Shown here piece by piece: positions 35,225-48,420 of a stretch of 64,000 bases of DNA (positions are counted from its first letter, which is position 1; each line of letters begins with the position of its first letter). Location of the stretch: the NCBI GenBank assembly GCA_022835595.1, contig BQUP01000003.1:378629-442628 (forward strand). Direction: 5' to 3'. The notes under the pieces were generated by a model, which did no database searches, had not been told where the DNA came from, and saw only the letters and a list, made by a program, of their open reading frames with translations. The position numbers and the translations under genes are program-made. Source of the stretch: Cystobasidium ongulense. Taxonomy: Eukaryota; Basidiomycota; Cystobasidiomycetes; Cystobasidiales; Cystobasidiaceae.

Positions 35225-36592
35225 ATGGACACGTTCGGCTCGCTTCTTTCACGCTCTTGTGTCTACTGCCTCACATTTGTGTTATTTATCTTGTGTTTCT
35301 TTCTATCCTCGGTGAGGCTACATTCCTCGACTCTATGACCTTGGTAGTCAGCTGACATGCTTATCCCCATCTGAATCCTAATGATCACGACGGATCGAAT
35401 CTCTTGTTAGTCAAAGGCCCAGCAGCCCGGAACGACTAACATCGTCAAACCAATCGCGTATAGCGTAGTTACAGGTATTTTCGTGCAAGATGATGGTAAG
35501 TCAATGACTCGCTACTCGAAGCCCGAGTTCTGCGATCTGGCTTACCGCTAAATATACCTCCATTCAATTAGATAATTTCGACCCGAACTCGGATACGCTA
35601 GATGCCTCATTCGGGCTGAAAGACAGCTCTCCCCAGCGATGGTACAAGCTGATAGATCAAATCAATGAACTTAACGATTCCTCAGATGACCATATAGTAT
35701 ATAAGCTCATCTTTATAGCTCGACACGGAGAAGGTGTGCACAACGTAGCAGAGGCCAAATATGGTACACCAGCTTGGAATGCATATTGGTCACATTTGAA
35801 TGGAGATGGCACTTTGGTATGGGGACCTGACCCTGCTTTGACGGCATTAGGCGAGAAGCAAGCTTTGGACGTCAATGCCACTTGGAAACGTGAGCAGTTA
35901 GCTGCAATACCTCTCCCTCCATCTTTCTACACGAGTCCATTGCAAAGGGCGACAAATACACTTCAGCTTACATGGAGCGATATTCAGCTTGGTAAGGGGG
36001 TACTACCCCTGATCATGGAAGACTTGCGGGAAACGTGAGCACTCACTTGATCATACGAAATCTGGATTTTCCCGGCTCAGTCATATCTGAATAATCTTCA
36101 GCATCGGCACTCATACCTGCGACAAGCGTTCAACAAAGTCAGAAATAGCAGCCCTACATCCCAAATGGCAGTTCAACGTTGGTTTCACTGAAGAAGATGA
36201 GATGTACAGTCCACCATACGAAGAGTCGGACGCCGAGCACGATCTTCGAACTAGACGTGCATTGGATTACATCTTCTCTACTGATGCGAGCGCTTGTATC
36301 AGTATCACGGCTCACGGTGGTAGCATGTAAGCTTGTCCGGAAGTGGGAGCCGACACATAATTATTCCGAGCTGAGGCTGTTCTCGCAAATACTGCTATAG
36401 CCATTCCTTCTTCAATGTCGTAGAGCATCAGCAGTTTCAGCCTCCGCCAGGTGGCGTAGTGCCAGTCTTGGTGAAAGCCGAAGGGTGTGTATTGTCCTCT
36501 ACGTGACCAATCTGCACTAGCTGACGAGTCGATATTCCTGCAGTGAAAGCCTCATCATGCAGTCGAAGCGTTATCTCGATGAGAAAGTGTGA
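35225..36592 (+). CDS. Histidine phosphatase superfamily protein (Pmu1-like), with N-terminal hydrophobic segment
   Basis: Branch-1 histidine phosphatase (phosphoglycerate-mutase fold). The ATG at 35225 opens a hydrophobic stretch (YCLTFVLFILCFFLSS), a signal peptide or anchor, suggesting the secretory route. The next exons give NIVKPIAYSVVTGIF and, after another intron, RWYKLIDQINELN. The catalytic motif is FIARHGEGVHN. Later landmarks are FYTSPLQRATNT (second Arg), MEDLRET, an IGTHTCDKR loop and SITAHGGSIHSFF (second catalytic His). These are the four conserved active-site positions of the family, so it looks active. My last intron lies near 36,487-36,543; its acceptor leads to ESLIMQSKRYLDEKV and the stop at 36592. 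Reading through instead ends a few codons later. The layout resembles yeast Pmu1; the substrate is unknown. Confidence 0.85.
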
Positions 36593-36771
36593 CGACAAAA
36601 TGTCTTGTTCTATGTTCCTGTTTCTAAGTCTATCGGGAAAAGGTACAACAACCTTACTACCCACGTGTACTACCTGTAGCCATTCTCAAGTCCTGCTGAA
36701 AAGATAGAAAGTCTATATTACAAATTCGTATGCCCCGCTCGAAAAGCGAGATACTACTTTGATGGAGGATC

Positions 36772-39700
36772 TCATCGACCAGCAACGACCGGTGCGCTTG
36801 CACTCTCCACGAATTCGAACGCATTGTCTCGGTTGATGCGCTGTATCGTACTGACTTTGCGATTGTCGAACATGACACCGAAGAAAGTATCTGCACTTGC
36901 CAGCATTTCAGGTCGGAAAGTAGTGATGATGAATTGAGCTGAATCGGAAAGGGATCGAATCATAGCTGTTTGGAGTGAGAGAGCAGCAACAGTGGTTTAG
37001 CAAGGGCAACCCAGAACGCAAATTGAAAGCATCGAAGGTATGTCTTACCTGCAACAGCTGTCCTTCTATCCGCATCGAGATTCGCATCAATCTCATCGAA
37101 AAGATAGAAAGGAGCAGGATCGCATTTTTGGATAGAAAAGATGAGAGCCAGCGCAACGAGAGATTTCTGTCCACCAGAGAGCTGTTGGATTCGAAGGCCT
37201 TCATCTGACTTAGAATTGAAAGACACCTTGATGCTAATTCCAGTGTATGATTCAATGCTTCCTGCCTTTTCTTTTCCTTTCCCTTTAGCTTTCTTTTTGG
37301 AAGCTTTGGAAGTTCCATTTGCCTTTTGGCCACGTCCCTTCGTTTTCCCGTTGGTCTTCCCATTTGATTTGCCCTTCTTGCGTCTCTTGTTGACTGAAGT
37401 CTCTTCTTCTTCTTCTTCTTCATCAACATCCATTTCATCCCCATCCCCATCTTCGCTTTCGCTTTCTTCATCGCCATCGTCTTGTTCCTCATCTGCTGCA
37501 AGCTCCAGTTCTTCTTCGCTTTCGTTGCCGTCGTCAATTCTCTTCTGCATGATGAGTCTGCCACGACCTGTAGGAACAAGACTTTCGAATACCTCAACAA
37601 AATTCTTCGAAACCTGTTTGAATGTTCTTTCAATAGCTTCATCCTTCTTCATGTCAAGATGCTCGATCAGGTCTCGAATACTCTCTTCACTCTTGGTGAG
37701 TTCTTCTCTTCTTCCATCAAGTTCCTCCCGCTGAGTAGTGAACTCATTGAATTGGTCGAAAGCACGCTTGTTGACACCGCTGAATTTCTTTAGCTTCTCA
37801 TTCGCAGCATGCAAATCCTTGTATAGCTGTAGCAGTAATTCATTAGTCTAAAGCAACTTTGTACATGTAAGTCACATCAAATCCAGACTTGCCTTCTTGA
37901 TCGCAATATTCTTCTTGTGCTTTTCGAAAGCATCAGGAGGAAGTGCACCCAGTTCCCTAATCTTCTTACTGTTTTCGTCTTTCCTTGCGATAAGCATTTG
38001 TCGCTTAGCAAGGTATCGCTCTACATTCTTCTGTTGTTTTGCGAAACCACGACTATCTTCACTTTGTTGCGTTTGCAACGCTTCAAGTTCTTTTTCCTTC
38101 TTTGCGACCGCAAGTATAATCTTTTCCATCTGGTCTTCTACATTCTTGATCTTCTCGGTCGCGGTTTTGATCGCTCTCTTTAGACTTTCAAGGGAAGCAC
38201 GACGGGTTACAAGCTCTGTATCAGTCTGTGTTGGTCCATCTCCTCCTACATCTGCCATTGCATCGATGTTCTGCTTGATCTTGTCTCGCTTTCGTCGAAG
38301 GTTCTGACCGAGTTCAATCTCGAGCGAGCTTCTCTTCGATGCAAGCTGTTTGCGAGCAATTAGGTTAGTGCACATCTCACACAATGCAAAGACTAAGCTG
38401 ATGGGCTTACCGCTTGACGATCTTTTGAAAGTGTCAACAAGCTCTTCTTGTACTTTTGTAGATCAATCGCAAGCATATTGAGCATGCTAGCATCCTCTTC
38501 GCTCAAAGCACCTGTCATAGGTGTCTGTAGTTCTTCTTCTTGTGCAGCAATCTCAATCTTTAATTGGGAAACATGTGTAGCCAAATCGCTCTGCTGTTCG
38601 GCAAGAGCAGCAAGCCGTGCCTTTGTCTGGTCGATCTCCCTCTCCAGACTTGCAAGCTCAGCATTGAGGGGCTCTCTTGCTCCCGTCGCTTGTCTCAACC
38701 TGCGCTCGGTCACAGTGATATCGCCAGTGAGTTTTGAAATCTCCTGATCAAGACGACCTTGAGCGCGTTTAGTCTGTAATTGCTTATCGTGGTCGGCATC
38801 GTATTTCGCCTTCCAGTGCTTGAGCGTCTTTACAGATTCTAATCGTGATCTTTTGGTATCATGGAAACCTCCAGTCAGAGCACCTTTCTTATCTTGTTTG
38901 TCACCTTGTAACGTGATTGCTGTCAGATGATGACTTCTAGCATAGACCGAGCCGATGTTGAGGTCCGGTACGATAATTGCCTTTCCGAAAACTTGCATCA
39001 TTGCAGGTCGAAATCGTTCGTCGAAATGTAAGCGGGATATCCTGTGACCCGATACTAGTGAGCCAAGTTGAACTGCATCAGGAAGAGCAAGTGAACTCAC
39101 ATGGGTACTGCTTCTTCCTGCTGCTCGGGGTATTTAACAGTGGGAGGTCGAAGGCGATTCAAAGGCATAAAGGTCACTCGACCAAGCTTCTCTCGCACCA
39201 TCACTTCCAATATGCGAGACGCCGTTTCGTCTGTGTCGACGACAATGTGAAAGAGACTAGGGAATGGCCCCGTATGAGCATAACATTTGCAAACAGGGAA
39301 TGGGAGGAAAAACATACCTGTTATTCGCTATATTCTCCACTGCCGTTTTAAAGCTATCGGGGGTGTCAAATAGCTTGTATAATGGTCCATACACTCCATC
39401 CAGGTGCAAGCGTTCCGCGACGCGGTCAACAGCTTCCAATCCTTGTTGTGTATTCTACGCGAGAAGGTCAGCCTGATATAAATCAAAGGTGAAGTCGACT
39501 CTGAACTTACTCTATCCATCATCGTCCTCAACGTATTTTCAGCCTTCTTCAGTTCAGCAGACGCATGTGAGACAGTTTGTTGAAGTTTCTCATCCTCTTT
39601 CCATCCCTCCTTTCTCTGTTCCACCAATTCAGCCCTTTTTGCATTCAAGTCGTTCAATTCTAGACTATACTTTCTAGCTTCTTCTCTTCTGATTTCTAAC

Positions 39701-41257
39701 GTCTCTCGCAATTCAGCTTCCTGTCTCTTTCTGTCATCTAGCACTTGTTTGGTATTTTCAATGTCTTGTCCAACTTCCTCAAGGGCTCTTTGTCTTCCTT
39801 CTAAGGTTGTTCTTGAATTTCGAATCTGAGCACTTAGGTACTTGTCTCGCTCCGCTTGCGTTCTGAATTGAGAAGCTCTTCCTTGTTTAGCAAAGAGACT
39901 TTGCTGTTTCGCTTCAGCTTGTTCGATCTGGGATTTAATAGCTGCTTCTTGCTTTAAAAGGTCCTGGTATTTAGGCTCCATAGCTTCAAGCTCTTTTTCT
40001 TTTGCATTTATAGCTTCTTCGAGTTCAGCAAGATCGGCTTGTAAGGTCTCTCGTTCAGTCTCATTGCGGGATGTCGTGTCTTCAAGGTCTTTAATAATCA
40101 GCTGGACCTGTGTTTTGGCTTTAAGAGACTCGTGTTTCTCAGCCTCTAGCTGCTCTTTCTCGATGTTGATAAGGTCGAGCTGTTCTCTCTGATCGGAGAT
40201 GAAGCGTTCCGCTGCCTATCGACATCATCCGCCAGGCAAAATACTCAGTCACTGATCACATTGGTTGTGTTGCGATGTCGACTGACCGTCATCTCAGCTT
40301 CCCGAGCTGAAGATGTCTGGCGCATCTCATCGGCCTGTCTTTGTTCATTGAGCCTATCGTCGTCAATCTGCAGAACACGAAGTTAGGATGGATTTTAGAG
40401 GGTCGTAGTTTTAGGTTATGTCTACCTGATCCAATGCCTCCTTGACTTCCTCGAGATCACGCTGGTAGATGCAGTATTCTGTGCAGCGTCTTTCTTTGTC
40501 CGCCACCTGGAACTCTTTGAGCTCCTTCTTCTCCTCTTCTAGCTCTTCTAAGCGTTCATCAATGTACACAAGTAATTCGTCAATCTTGAGCTTTTTCTGT
40601 TCTGTGTCAGCCATGATTTTTTCCGATTCTTGTTTTCTATCCTCATAAACGCGTGTTCCTGCTATTTCTTTCAATAATTCCAAACGTTCTGAATCTTGTT
40701 GATTTGTCAATGATGTGATTCTTCCTTGAGGAACAATGAAAAATGGATTGCTCCGACTGAATCCAGCACTTTCGAGTAAACTCATAACTTCTGCTTTTGT
40801 AGTAGTTTTCCTGTCTAGCGAGTAGTCGTCTTTCTTCGCGCCTATCGTACGGCGAAGGATGACTTCGTTCCTGCCAGTAGGTATGCGTCCATCACTGTTA
40901 TCGAACACTATCTCGACGAATGCTGAAAAGGTAGCTGTTGTTGATGATCCTTCGTGGAGAAGACCTTGTCGTTCGGTGCGCGACAACGACGTGTAGGCGT
41001 CTGAGAGCACGAAGCGGATGGCGCTGAAGAAGTTGCTCTTGCCAGCGCCATTACGACCGACGACGATGTTGACTCTCTCACTGGACAAGAACAAAACAGC
41101 CTAGTCAGCTCGATTCTGAGCATGTCGTCGCCCGCACCAAGCAGTCTGCCTACGCAGATCTGCTGCTTGCCAGTGCCCAAACCTACCTGAACGGGTCCAC
41201 GGCGACGACATCGCGGTAGGTCTTGAAGCCCTGGATGGTGAGTTTCTTGATGTGCAT
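36772..41257 (-). CDS. SMC3: Cohesin subunit Smc3
   Basis: Structural maintenance of chromosomes ATPase that pairs with Smc1 in cohesin. The ATG at 41257 reads [20 protein letters not shown]; after an intron come [17 protein letters not shown] (Walker A) and [17 protein letters not shown]. Long coiled coils flank a hinge around 39,000-39,300 ([51 protein letters not shown]). The C-terminal head has [38 protein letters not shown] (signature) and [13 protein letters not shown] (Walker B), ending in an [14 protein letters not shown] segment. About 1,250-1,300 residues with roughly ten introns. Odd feature: between RLIM and the ISIKVSF strand there is an insert of about 100 residues, first acidic (long Glu/Asp run) and then Lys/Gly-rich, much longer than the short loop known in animal Smc3. 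Confidence 0.95.
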
Positions 41258-41696
41258 GATGGGCCAGCAGCCAGCCTGGCCAGCGGTGCTGCAGTATGCT
41301 CGCCGTCAACGCGTCGTGGAATCTGTATAGAGGTCGTGATCGGATTGAAGCAGAGCAAAGCAGCGAGCAGGCAGGAAGCTTCAATGAAAGCGTGCTTGGT
41401 TGCAAGGCTCGGGCGCAACGTAGAGCCTTGGAAGTGTCTGACAAGCCTACCCAGCAGGAGCGCTCACTCTCCGCTGAAGCCTACTCGCCAGCTTGCTCCA
41501 AGTCTCGGTGGCGACCTTGTAGAGCCAGCCAGCAAGCAAGCATGGCTGAGGCAACAGAAGCATGCACGTAGATGGGAGTGCAGTCCGGTCCAGTGCATGA
41601 CGTATGGTGTCCCTCAAGGAGCAACCCGCCCAGACCGAACGACACGCTTGCCTCGCTGTCGGCCGCTCCCATCGCTTCTTCTTCTTCCACGAACTA
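41258..41696. promoter_or_regulatory. Divergent upstream region of SMC3 and MRS2
   Basis: 439 bp between two start codons pointing away from each other. GC-rich, with frequent GCAGC and CAGCC words. An in-frame ATG at 41604 would lengthen the MRS2 protein by 31 residues. No known binding site recognised. Confidence 0.45.
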
Positions 41697-43418
41697 ATGC
41701 AGATCTTTACCGCCGTGCTGCCTCGACAGCTCGTGCGGGCCTCGAATCCTGCAGTCTTTCTGCGGTCCATCTCATGTTCAGCCAGAGCCCTGCAACCTGC
41801 ATCGGACAAAGCTGCCTCTCGACTATTCCTCTCCAGTCCTTTTAGTGAAACCGACGATTCAGAGAGAAGGTACATTCAGGCGCGCACAACCGTCATAACG
41901 CCCTCCCAGCAAGCAGGCAAAGGCGATGATTTCCAGGCAGAGCATATGCACGACAAGCTGAAGAAGGTGGAACTGTGCAAGAGGTACAATCTTCAGCCGA
42001 GAGATGTAAGAGGTCGCCCCGGCAGTACTGCTACACGCCTGCACGTGACGATGACCTGACGTCTCATGTGTCTGTCGCTGGACTGGCCGACGTCGGAGAA
42101 CAGCTAGGAGCTCTAGAAGTCGACATCGTAAGCTTACTGACAATGCATGTCAAATTACCTGACTTTACTGAATTACATCGCAACCTAGGTCGGGAGGAGA
42201 GCTCAAATATTCGTACGGCCAGGGACGATAGTATATTCCGCCGATATTAGAGCTATCATCCGTAGTGATAAGCTGTTACTGTTCGAAAGCAAAGATGACC
42301 CAGAAGATCTCAAAGAGGAGCAGAATGAACAAGACTCGTCAGAAGTGCCCGAAAAGGAGGAGAAACGTCCAAATCTTGCAGAGAGGCTCAAGAGCGAAAT
42401 GAGAAGAATTAGCTTGCAAGGCCGACAAACTTTTGGTGAAGGAACAGCTGAGGCGAATCCATTTGAATTCATGTCAGTCTATCAAAGCTCCATCAATACT
42501 GATCAGAAATTTGTCTTGTTGGTGACTCTTGATTAACGCCTCGTAATGCCACAGCGCTCTGGAAGCTTTACTCGCTCAAACTACAAAAGAGCTCTTTAAA
42601 GCATCAAATGGTCTGCAAGAGCGCTATGCTGATCTAATGGAGACCCTTCGAACATCTGACCAGATACCCACTAGTGCACTCCAGAAGATGGTAGAAATAA
42701 AAGGTAGATCGCATAAACCTTGTCACAAGCTTTGAATAGCGGTGGGCTGAATTTCCAATTCTTCAGATAACGTGGAAGAGTTTAAAAGTACTTCGGAGGA
42801 GTTCAGACAAGCTGTTATGGACATCCTACGCGAAGAAGCAGATATGGCGCAAATGTATCTCACCGATATAGAGAACGGGAAAACGCACACAGTCGGAGAC
42901 GATGATGAGATCGAACTATTGCTTGAAGTGTACGTTCATTCGTTTACAACATGTTCCTTCTAGTACTTTGACAGCCAATGAACAGTACTAATAGTCTAAC
43001 TTTCATACTTGATTTTCTGTCTTGTAGTTATCGACATCATGCGTACTCCATCACCGATCTTGCAGCTACCCTTCTCACCCGTCTACAAAGCATAACGAAC
43101 CACGTAACCCTCCTCTTGTCAAGCACACGCAATCGTTTACTCAATCTCGAGATTACGATAGCCTTCACAACTCTCGGTATGTCTGCGGGTGCGCTGATAG
43201 GGGCGCTATTTGGCATGAATCTCCAATCAGGTATCGAAGAGACACCTCACGTCTTTGCAGGAGTCAGTATAGCTGCGATATTGTTGGCTATCGTGATTGC
43301 TCGTTGGGGCCGGCGTGCTTTGAGAAAAGCCAGATCGGTCAAAGGGGAGCAGGAGGGACTGATGAGACATTCTCTTCCTGGCTGGAGGAAACGACTCGGG
43401 CGAACGCCAAGGCAGTAA
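41697..43418 (+). CDS. MRS2: Mitochondrial Mg2+ channel of the CorA/Mrs2/Lpe10 family
   Basis: Inner-membrane magnesium channel. The ATG at 41697 begins MQIFTAVLPRQLVRASNPAVF, an Arg/Ser-rich mitochondrial presequence. The body has LKKVELCKRYNLQPRD, which joins by splicing to LGALEVDI and VGRRAQIFVRPGTIVY then SADIRAIIRSDKLLLFES, the conserved beta-alpha N-terminal domain of Mrs2 proteins. ALEALLAQ and the coiled helices follow. The two membrane segments are near the C terminus: LEITIAFTTLGMSAGALIGALFGMN, carrying the diagnostic Gly-Met-Asn, then the short loop LQSGIEE with its acidic pair, and a second helix VSIAAILLAIVIA. A basic tail ends GRTPRQ at 43418. At least six introns. Mrs2 and Lpe10/Mfm1 cannot be separated by eye, so the symbol is a family name. 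Confidence 0.88.
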
Positions 43419-43582
43419 TTGGTGGCCTGCAAGGCTTGACATCCGTAATCTCGTGTTTGTACATGTGTTCTGTTGGTTGGACTGCCAGCCAATGACGTCT
43501 GTAGTGTTCTAGCGGAGTGCATACCTGTAAATCATAGTAAGAGTCAGTATATAACATGTTACGACGGTAATACGAAAGATCT

Positions 43583-44527
43583 TTACATCCAGACTGCAAA
43601 CAGCTCTGCCGGAAACCCTTTCTGTTCATCTTTGCGAATTACAGTGAGGCCAGCTTTCTTGAACAGCTCTTCCCACACTGCGCATGATCTATTGACAGAG
43701 GACCGTTTAGCGGTGTCTGAAGTCACAAGGATTTGGCCAAGTGGGATGATGCTTACCTCGTCCAGGACTTGTCTTGCTCATCGTACTCTCTATCTTTGGC
43801 AGGATGCGTTACGTTCTCCTTTACTACGATTACGGAATCTGCGCTCCTTAAGGCCGCCTTGCATTTCTGCAGGAAGACAATGAGTTGCTCATCCGACACT
43901 GAAGAAAAGGTCAGACGATGGCGGCGACGCGAGAGATGATAGAAGTAACTCACAGTGTCCGAGGCCCCACTGAGCCCAAATAACGTCGTATCCCGGTTTC
44001 TCCTGCTCTTCTTGGCCGACCGTCCCGACGCTTTTACTCGCGTGAGGATTCGAAGGGTCGAAAGACTGTAAACTAGCTTGATAGAAAGTACAAGCTTTAG
44101 GTTGTTCATCCGCTCGCGCATTCTTTAATGATCTCCAGCTTCCAGCCGATGCTGCTGTATGTGCTTCTTTGATATAATGTTCGACGGGTTCGACGAGGTG
44201 CACCTCGTCCACGAGCGGAAGGAGTGTATTGGCACTGACTCTTCCAATTCCACAAGCTACGTCCAGTGCGCGTACTCTTTGTCTAGGAGCAGTGGGGGTG
44301 CCATTCATGCTGCTGTGCCGCCTGTTCTTAGCGGCCTTTTTGGCAGCCGTGTTGATGGTAGACAGGCGCTGCATGACAGTGAGCAGGAACATGCGACTCG
44401 ACAGTGCATCTACTTGAGAGAGATGACCATATCCACCCATTACACCGTCGTCGCTGGCTGCTTGGGCGGCCCAGTAGTCGATACCGCCTTGCAGGTCCGC
44501 ATCGTCTTTTGGCGTGGGTTCGGCCAT
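43583..44527 (-). CDS. NTM1: Protein alpha-N-terminal methyltransferase (NTM1/Tae1 family)
   Basis: Methylates the alpha-amino group of proteins beginning X-Pro-Lys, such as certain ribosomal proteins. The ATG at 44527 reads MAEPTPKDDADLQGGIDYW; family members share the YW and GGYGHLS segment that follows. The SAM-binding loop is RALDVACGIGRVSAN, followed by VHLVEPVEHYI and the post-II motif DVIWAQWGLGHC. Downstream exons give SDEQLIVFLQKCKAALRS and IVVKENVTH, then VNRSCAVWEELFKKAGL and the C terminus PAELFAVWM at 43583. Two or three introns are clear in the 3' half. There is an insert of low-complexity Lys/Arg residues after the first helix (KKAAKNRRHSS). The stop is 164 bp from the convergent MRS2 stop. 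Confidence 0.9.
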
Positions 44528-44749
44528 GATTCCAGCAGGGATATCGAGCAGGTAGGGAGTATATATCAGATAGGAACAAGCGCTTGATGGGCTACGAGGA
44601 GAAGTATGGTGCGATTGAAGTGAAGAAAGCTCATAGCCTGCTGGACAGCCGGCCTTCGCAGAGCGTGATCGAGTAACTTGTGCAAAAAGTGCTTCAAGCG
44701 AGATGACAAGCTCTTTTCTTCAAACAACAACTCGCCTACATTACACAAC
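44528..44749. promoter_or_regulatory. Shared divergent promoter of NTM1 and PRMT1
   Basis: 222 bp between divergent start codons of two protein methyltransferases, which may therefore be co-regulated. A TATATATC-like run occurs near 44,561. No other element recognised. Confidence 0.45.
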
Positions 44750-46696
<1,947 letters not shown>

Positions 46697-47257
46697 GCTT
46701 CACTGCATCTATCAAACTCACATCTAACATCATAAGCTCATTTCCCATCTGTTTCTTTACACCACTCAGGGCATAAACGCTTGAAATCCTCAGCATTCTC
46801 GTCCTTGTTTTCTGCCTTTCCAACCTTGTTGTTTCTATGTCTACGATATACCTGCATCATTTGTTGCACAAGCCTATCTAAGAGACTCGCTGTATACCCC
46901 ATCCATTTGAAATAAAAGTGAAGCAGCTTCTGCCGATAAGTCAAGCTCAATGACTTTGGCGTCGCGTTACTGTCGTTGTTTCGCCACTCAATTCGCTCAG
47001 CTCAAGCTCCATACACTCACTCTGCCCGATAAGCTACAAAGCTGGTATGGTCTAGTCTGGCGCTTGTGTCGTGCAGAAGGTGACATGGACTTTGATTATC
47101 GCCTGTTGTTCTCGAATCTCGCCTCTTTGAAGATCACCCTTCGCGACTCTGACGCTGAAGCTCTCTGGCCCACTCCGACTCAGCAATACGAACCCTAAAT
47201 CCCGGTCGAGTGAAGCAGGAGCGGACACCTGCGACGCTCAGCTCGACTTTAAGCAAG
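46697..47257. other. Intergenic region with two unexplained open frames
   Basis: Between PRMT1 and ARL1. The minus strand 46,738-46,995 is open with a helical, charged reading (LLHFYFKWMGYTASLLDRLV, then VYRRHRNN). The plus strand 46,950-47,198 has an open ATG frame ending WPTPTQQYEP. I could not place a start and splice sites convincingly for the first, nor a domain for either. They overlap at their ends, so at most one should be real. The remainder is the ARL1 promoter. Confidence 0.35.
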
Positions 47258-48160
47258 GATGGGCGTCTCGTTCTCGTCGCTGTTCACGCGGCTGTCGAGC
47301 ATGTTCGCAGGACAGAAGGAAGTGCGGATATTGATGCTTGGGCTGGATGCAAGTGAGCATTGACGATGGTGCTCATAAGCCCAGAGAACGTCCGATACTG
47401 AGCAGCTACCTTGCGATAACCAGGTGGAAAGACTACAATCCTGTACAGGCTGCAGATTGGTGAAGTCGTGTCTACCAACCCAACTATCGGCTTCAACGTC
47501 GAGACTTTGACATACAAGAACTTGAAACTGCAAGTGTGGGATCTCGGTGGACAAAGCAGCATACGGCCGTATTGTGCGTCCCTTCACCCCACACGTATGC
47601 CTTTTGGGTTAATCAGATGCTAATACTTCCGCTGTCCTACACAGGGAAATGCTATTACGGTAAGTTGGCCAACAACGTGCATTTAGATGGAGCTTGAGCG
47701 GTCATCACCGAAGAGGGACCTCGGGGGACTGCTGAATAATCGAGTATACAGCAATTAGAAGTACTGATTTCCTGCACGGCATATCTCACCCATCTGGACT
47801 GCAGGCTCAACACAAGCAGTCATTTACGTCGTCGACTCAGCAGACCGGGAACGCATACCCACAGCTCGAGCAGAGCTACTTGCAATGTTAGCGGAAGAGG
47901 AATTACAAGATTGCAAGCTATTAGTCTTCGCGAATAAACAAGATCAGCCGGATGCAATGTCTGCGGCAGAAGTCAGCGAAGCTTTAGGGCTCGATACATT
48001 GAAAGGACGGCAATGGACTATCATGAAGAGTTGCGCGATAAAAGGCGAGGGTCTGGAAGAGGGTTTAGATTGGTAAGTGGATGCTGGCATGTTCTGATAT
48101 GCGTATATGCTGATTGCTCTCCACAAACACAGGCTCGTCACCCAGCTTGGACAATCATAG
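47258..48160 (+). CDS. ARL1: ADP-ribosylation-factor-like GTPase Arl1
   Basis: Small GTPase of the trans-Golgi that recruits GRIP-domain tethers. The ATG at 47258 starts [16 protein letters not shown]; Gly2 is the expected N-myristoylation site. G motifs: [17 protein letters not shown] (P-loop, completed across an intron), [15 protein letters not shown] (switch I), [18 protein letters not shown] (switch II, across an intron), [12 protein letters not shown] (NKQD) and [16 protein letters not shown] (SCA). The stop is at 48160, and the length is about 180 residues as in the family. The P-loop reads Asp-Ala-Ser-Gly-Lys rather than the more common Asp-Gly-Ala-Gly-Lys, which still satisfies the GxxxxGK[ST] pattern. 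Arl1 rather than Arf1 is chosen from SSIRPYWKCYY. Confidence 0.92.
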
Positions 48161-48420
48161 CCATGTCGTTCGATGCGGTGAAGCCGAAGGAAGGAAGAAC
48201 GCTTTTTTCTGTTTAATCTGATTATGTTGCACAGCAGTCCCTCTTGTTCTCCTCTTATATTAGCAATGTATACTCGTCTAGCACACCTTTAGCTTTCCAT
48301 GCGTCTGTTCGCTGACTTGCCTTCTTCTCGAGGCTGATTTGCCACCACGCCTCTTGCTTTCTTGCTGACTCGTCAAGTCTGCCGACAGTCGCATAGCTGC
48401 AGCGTGCGCAGTCTGGCAAT

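Noticed and set aside
41604-41696. Earlier ATG for the Mg2+ channel
   Set aside because: The added residues (Glu/Arg/Phe-rich) do not look like a presequence, whereas the ATG at 41697 begins one directly.
46995-47025. Possible 25-nt intron in the minus-strand frame between PRMT1 and ARL1
   Set aside because: Far shorter than any secure intron in the window and the resulting protein has no support.
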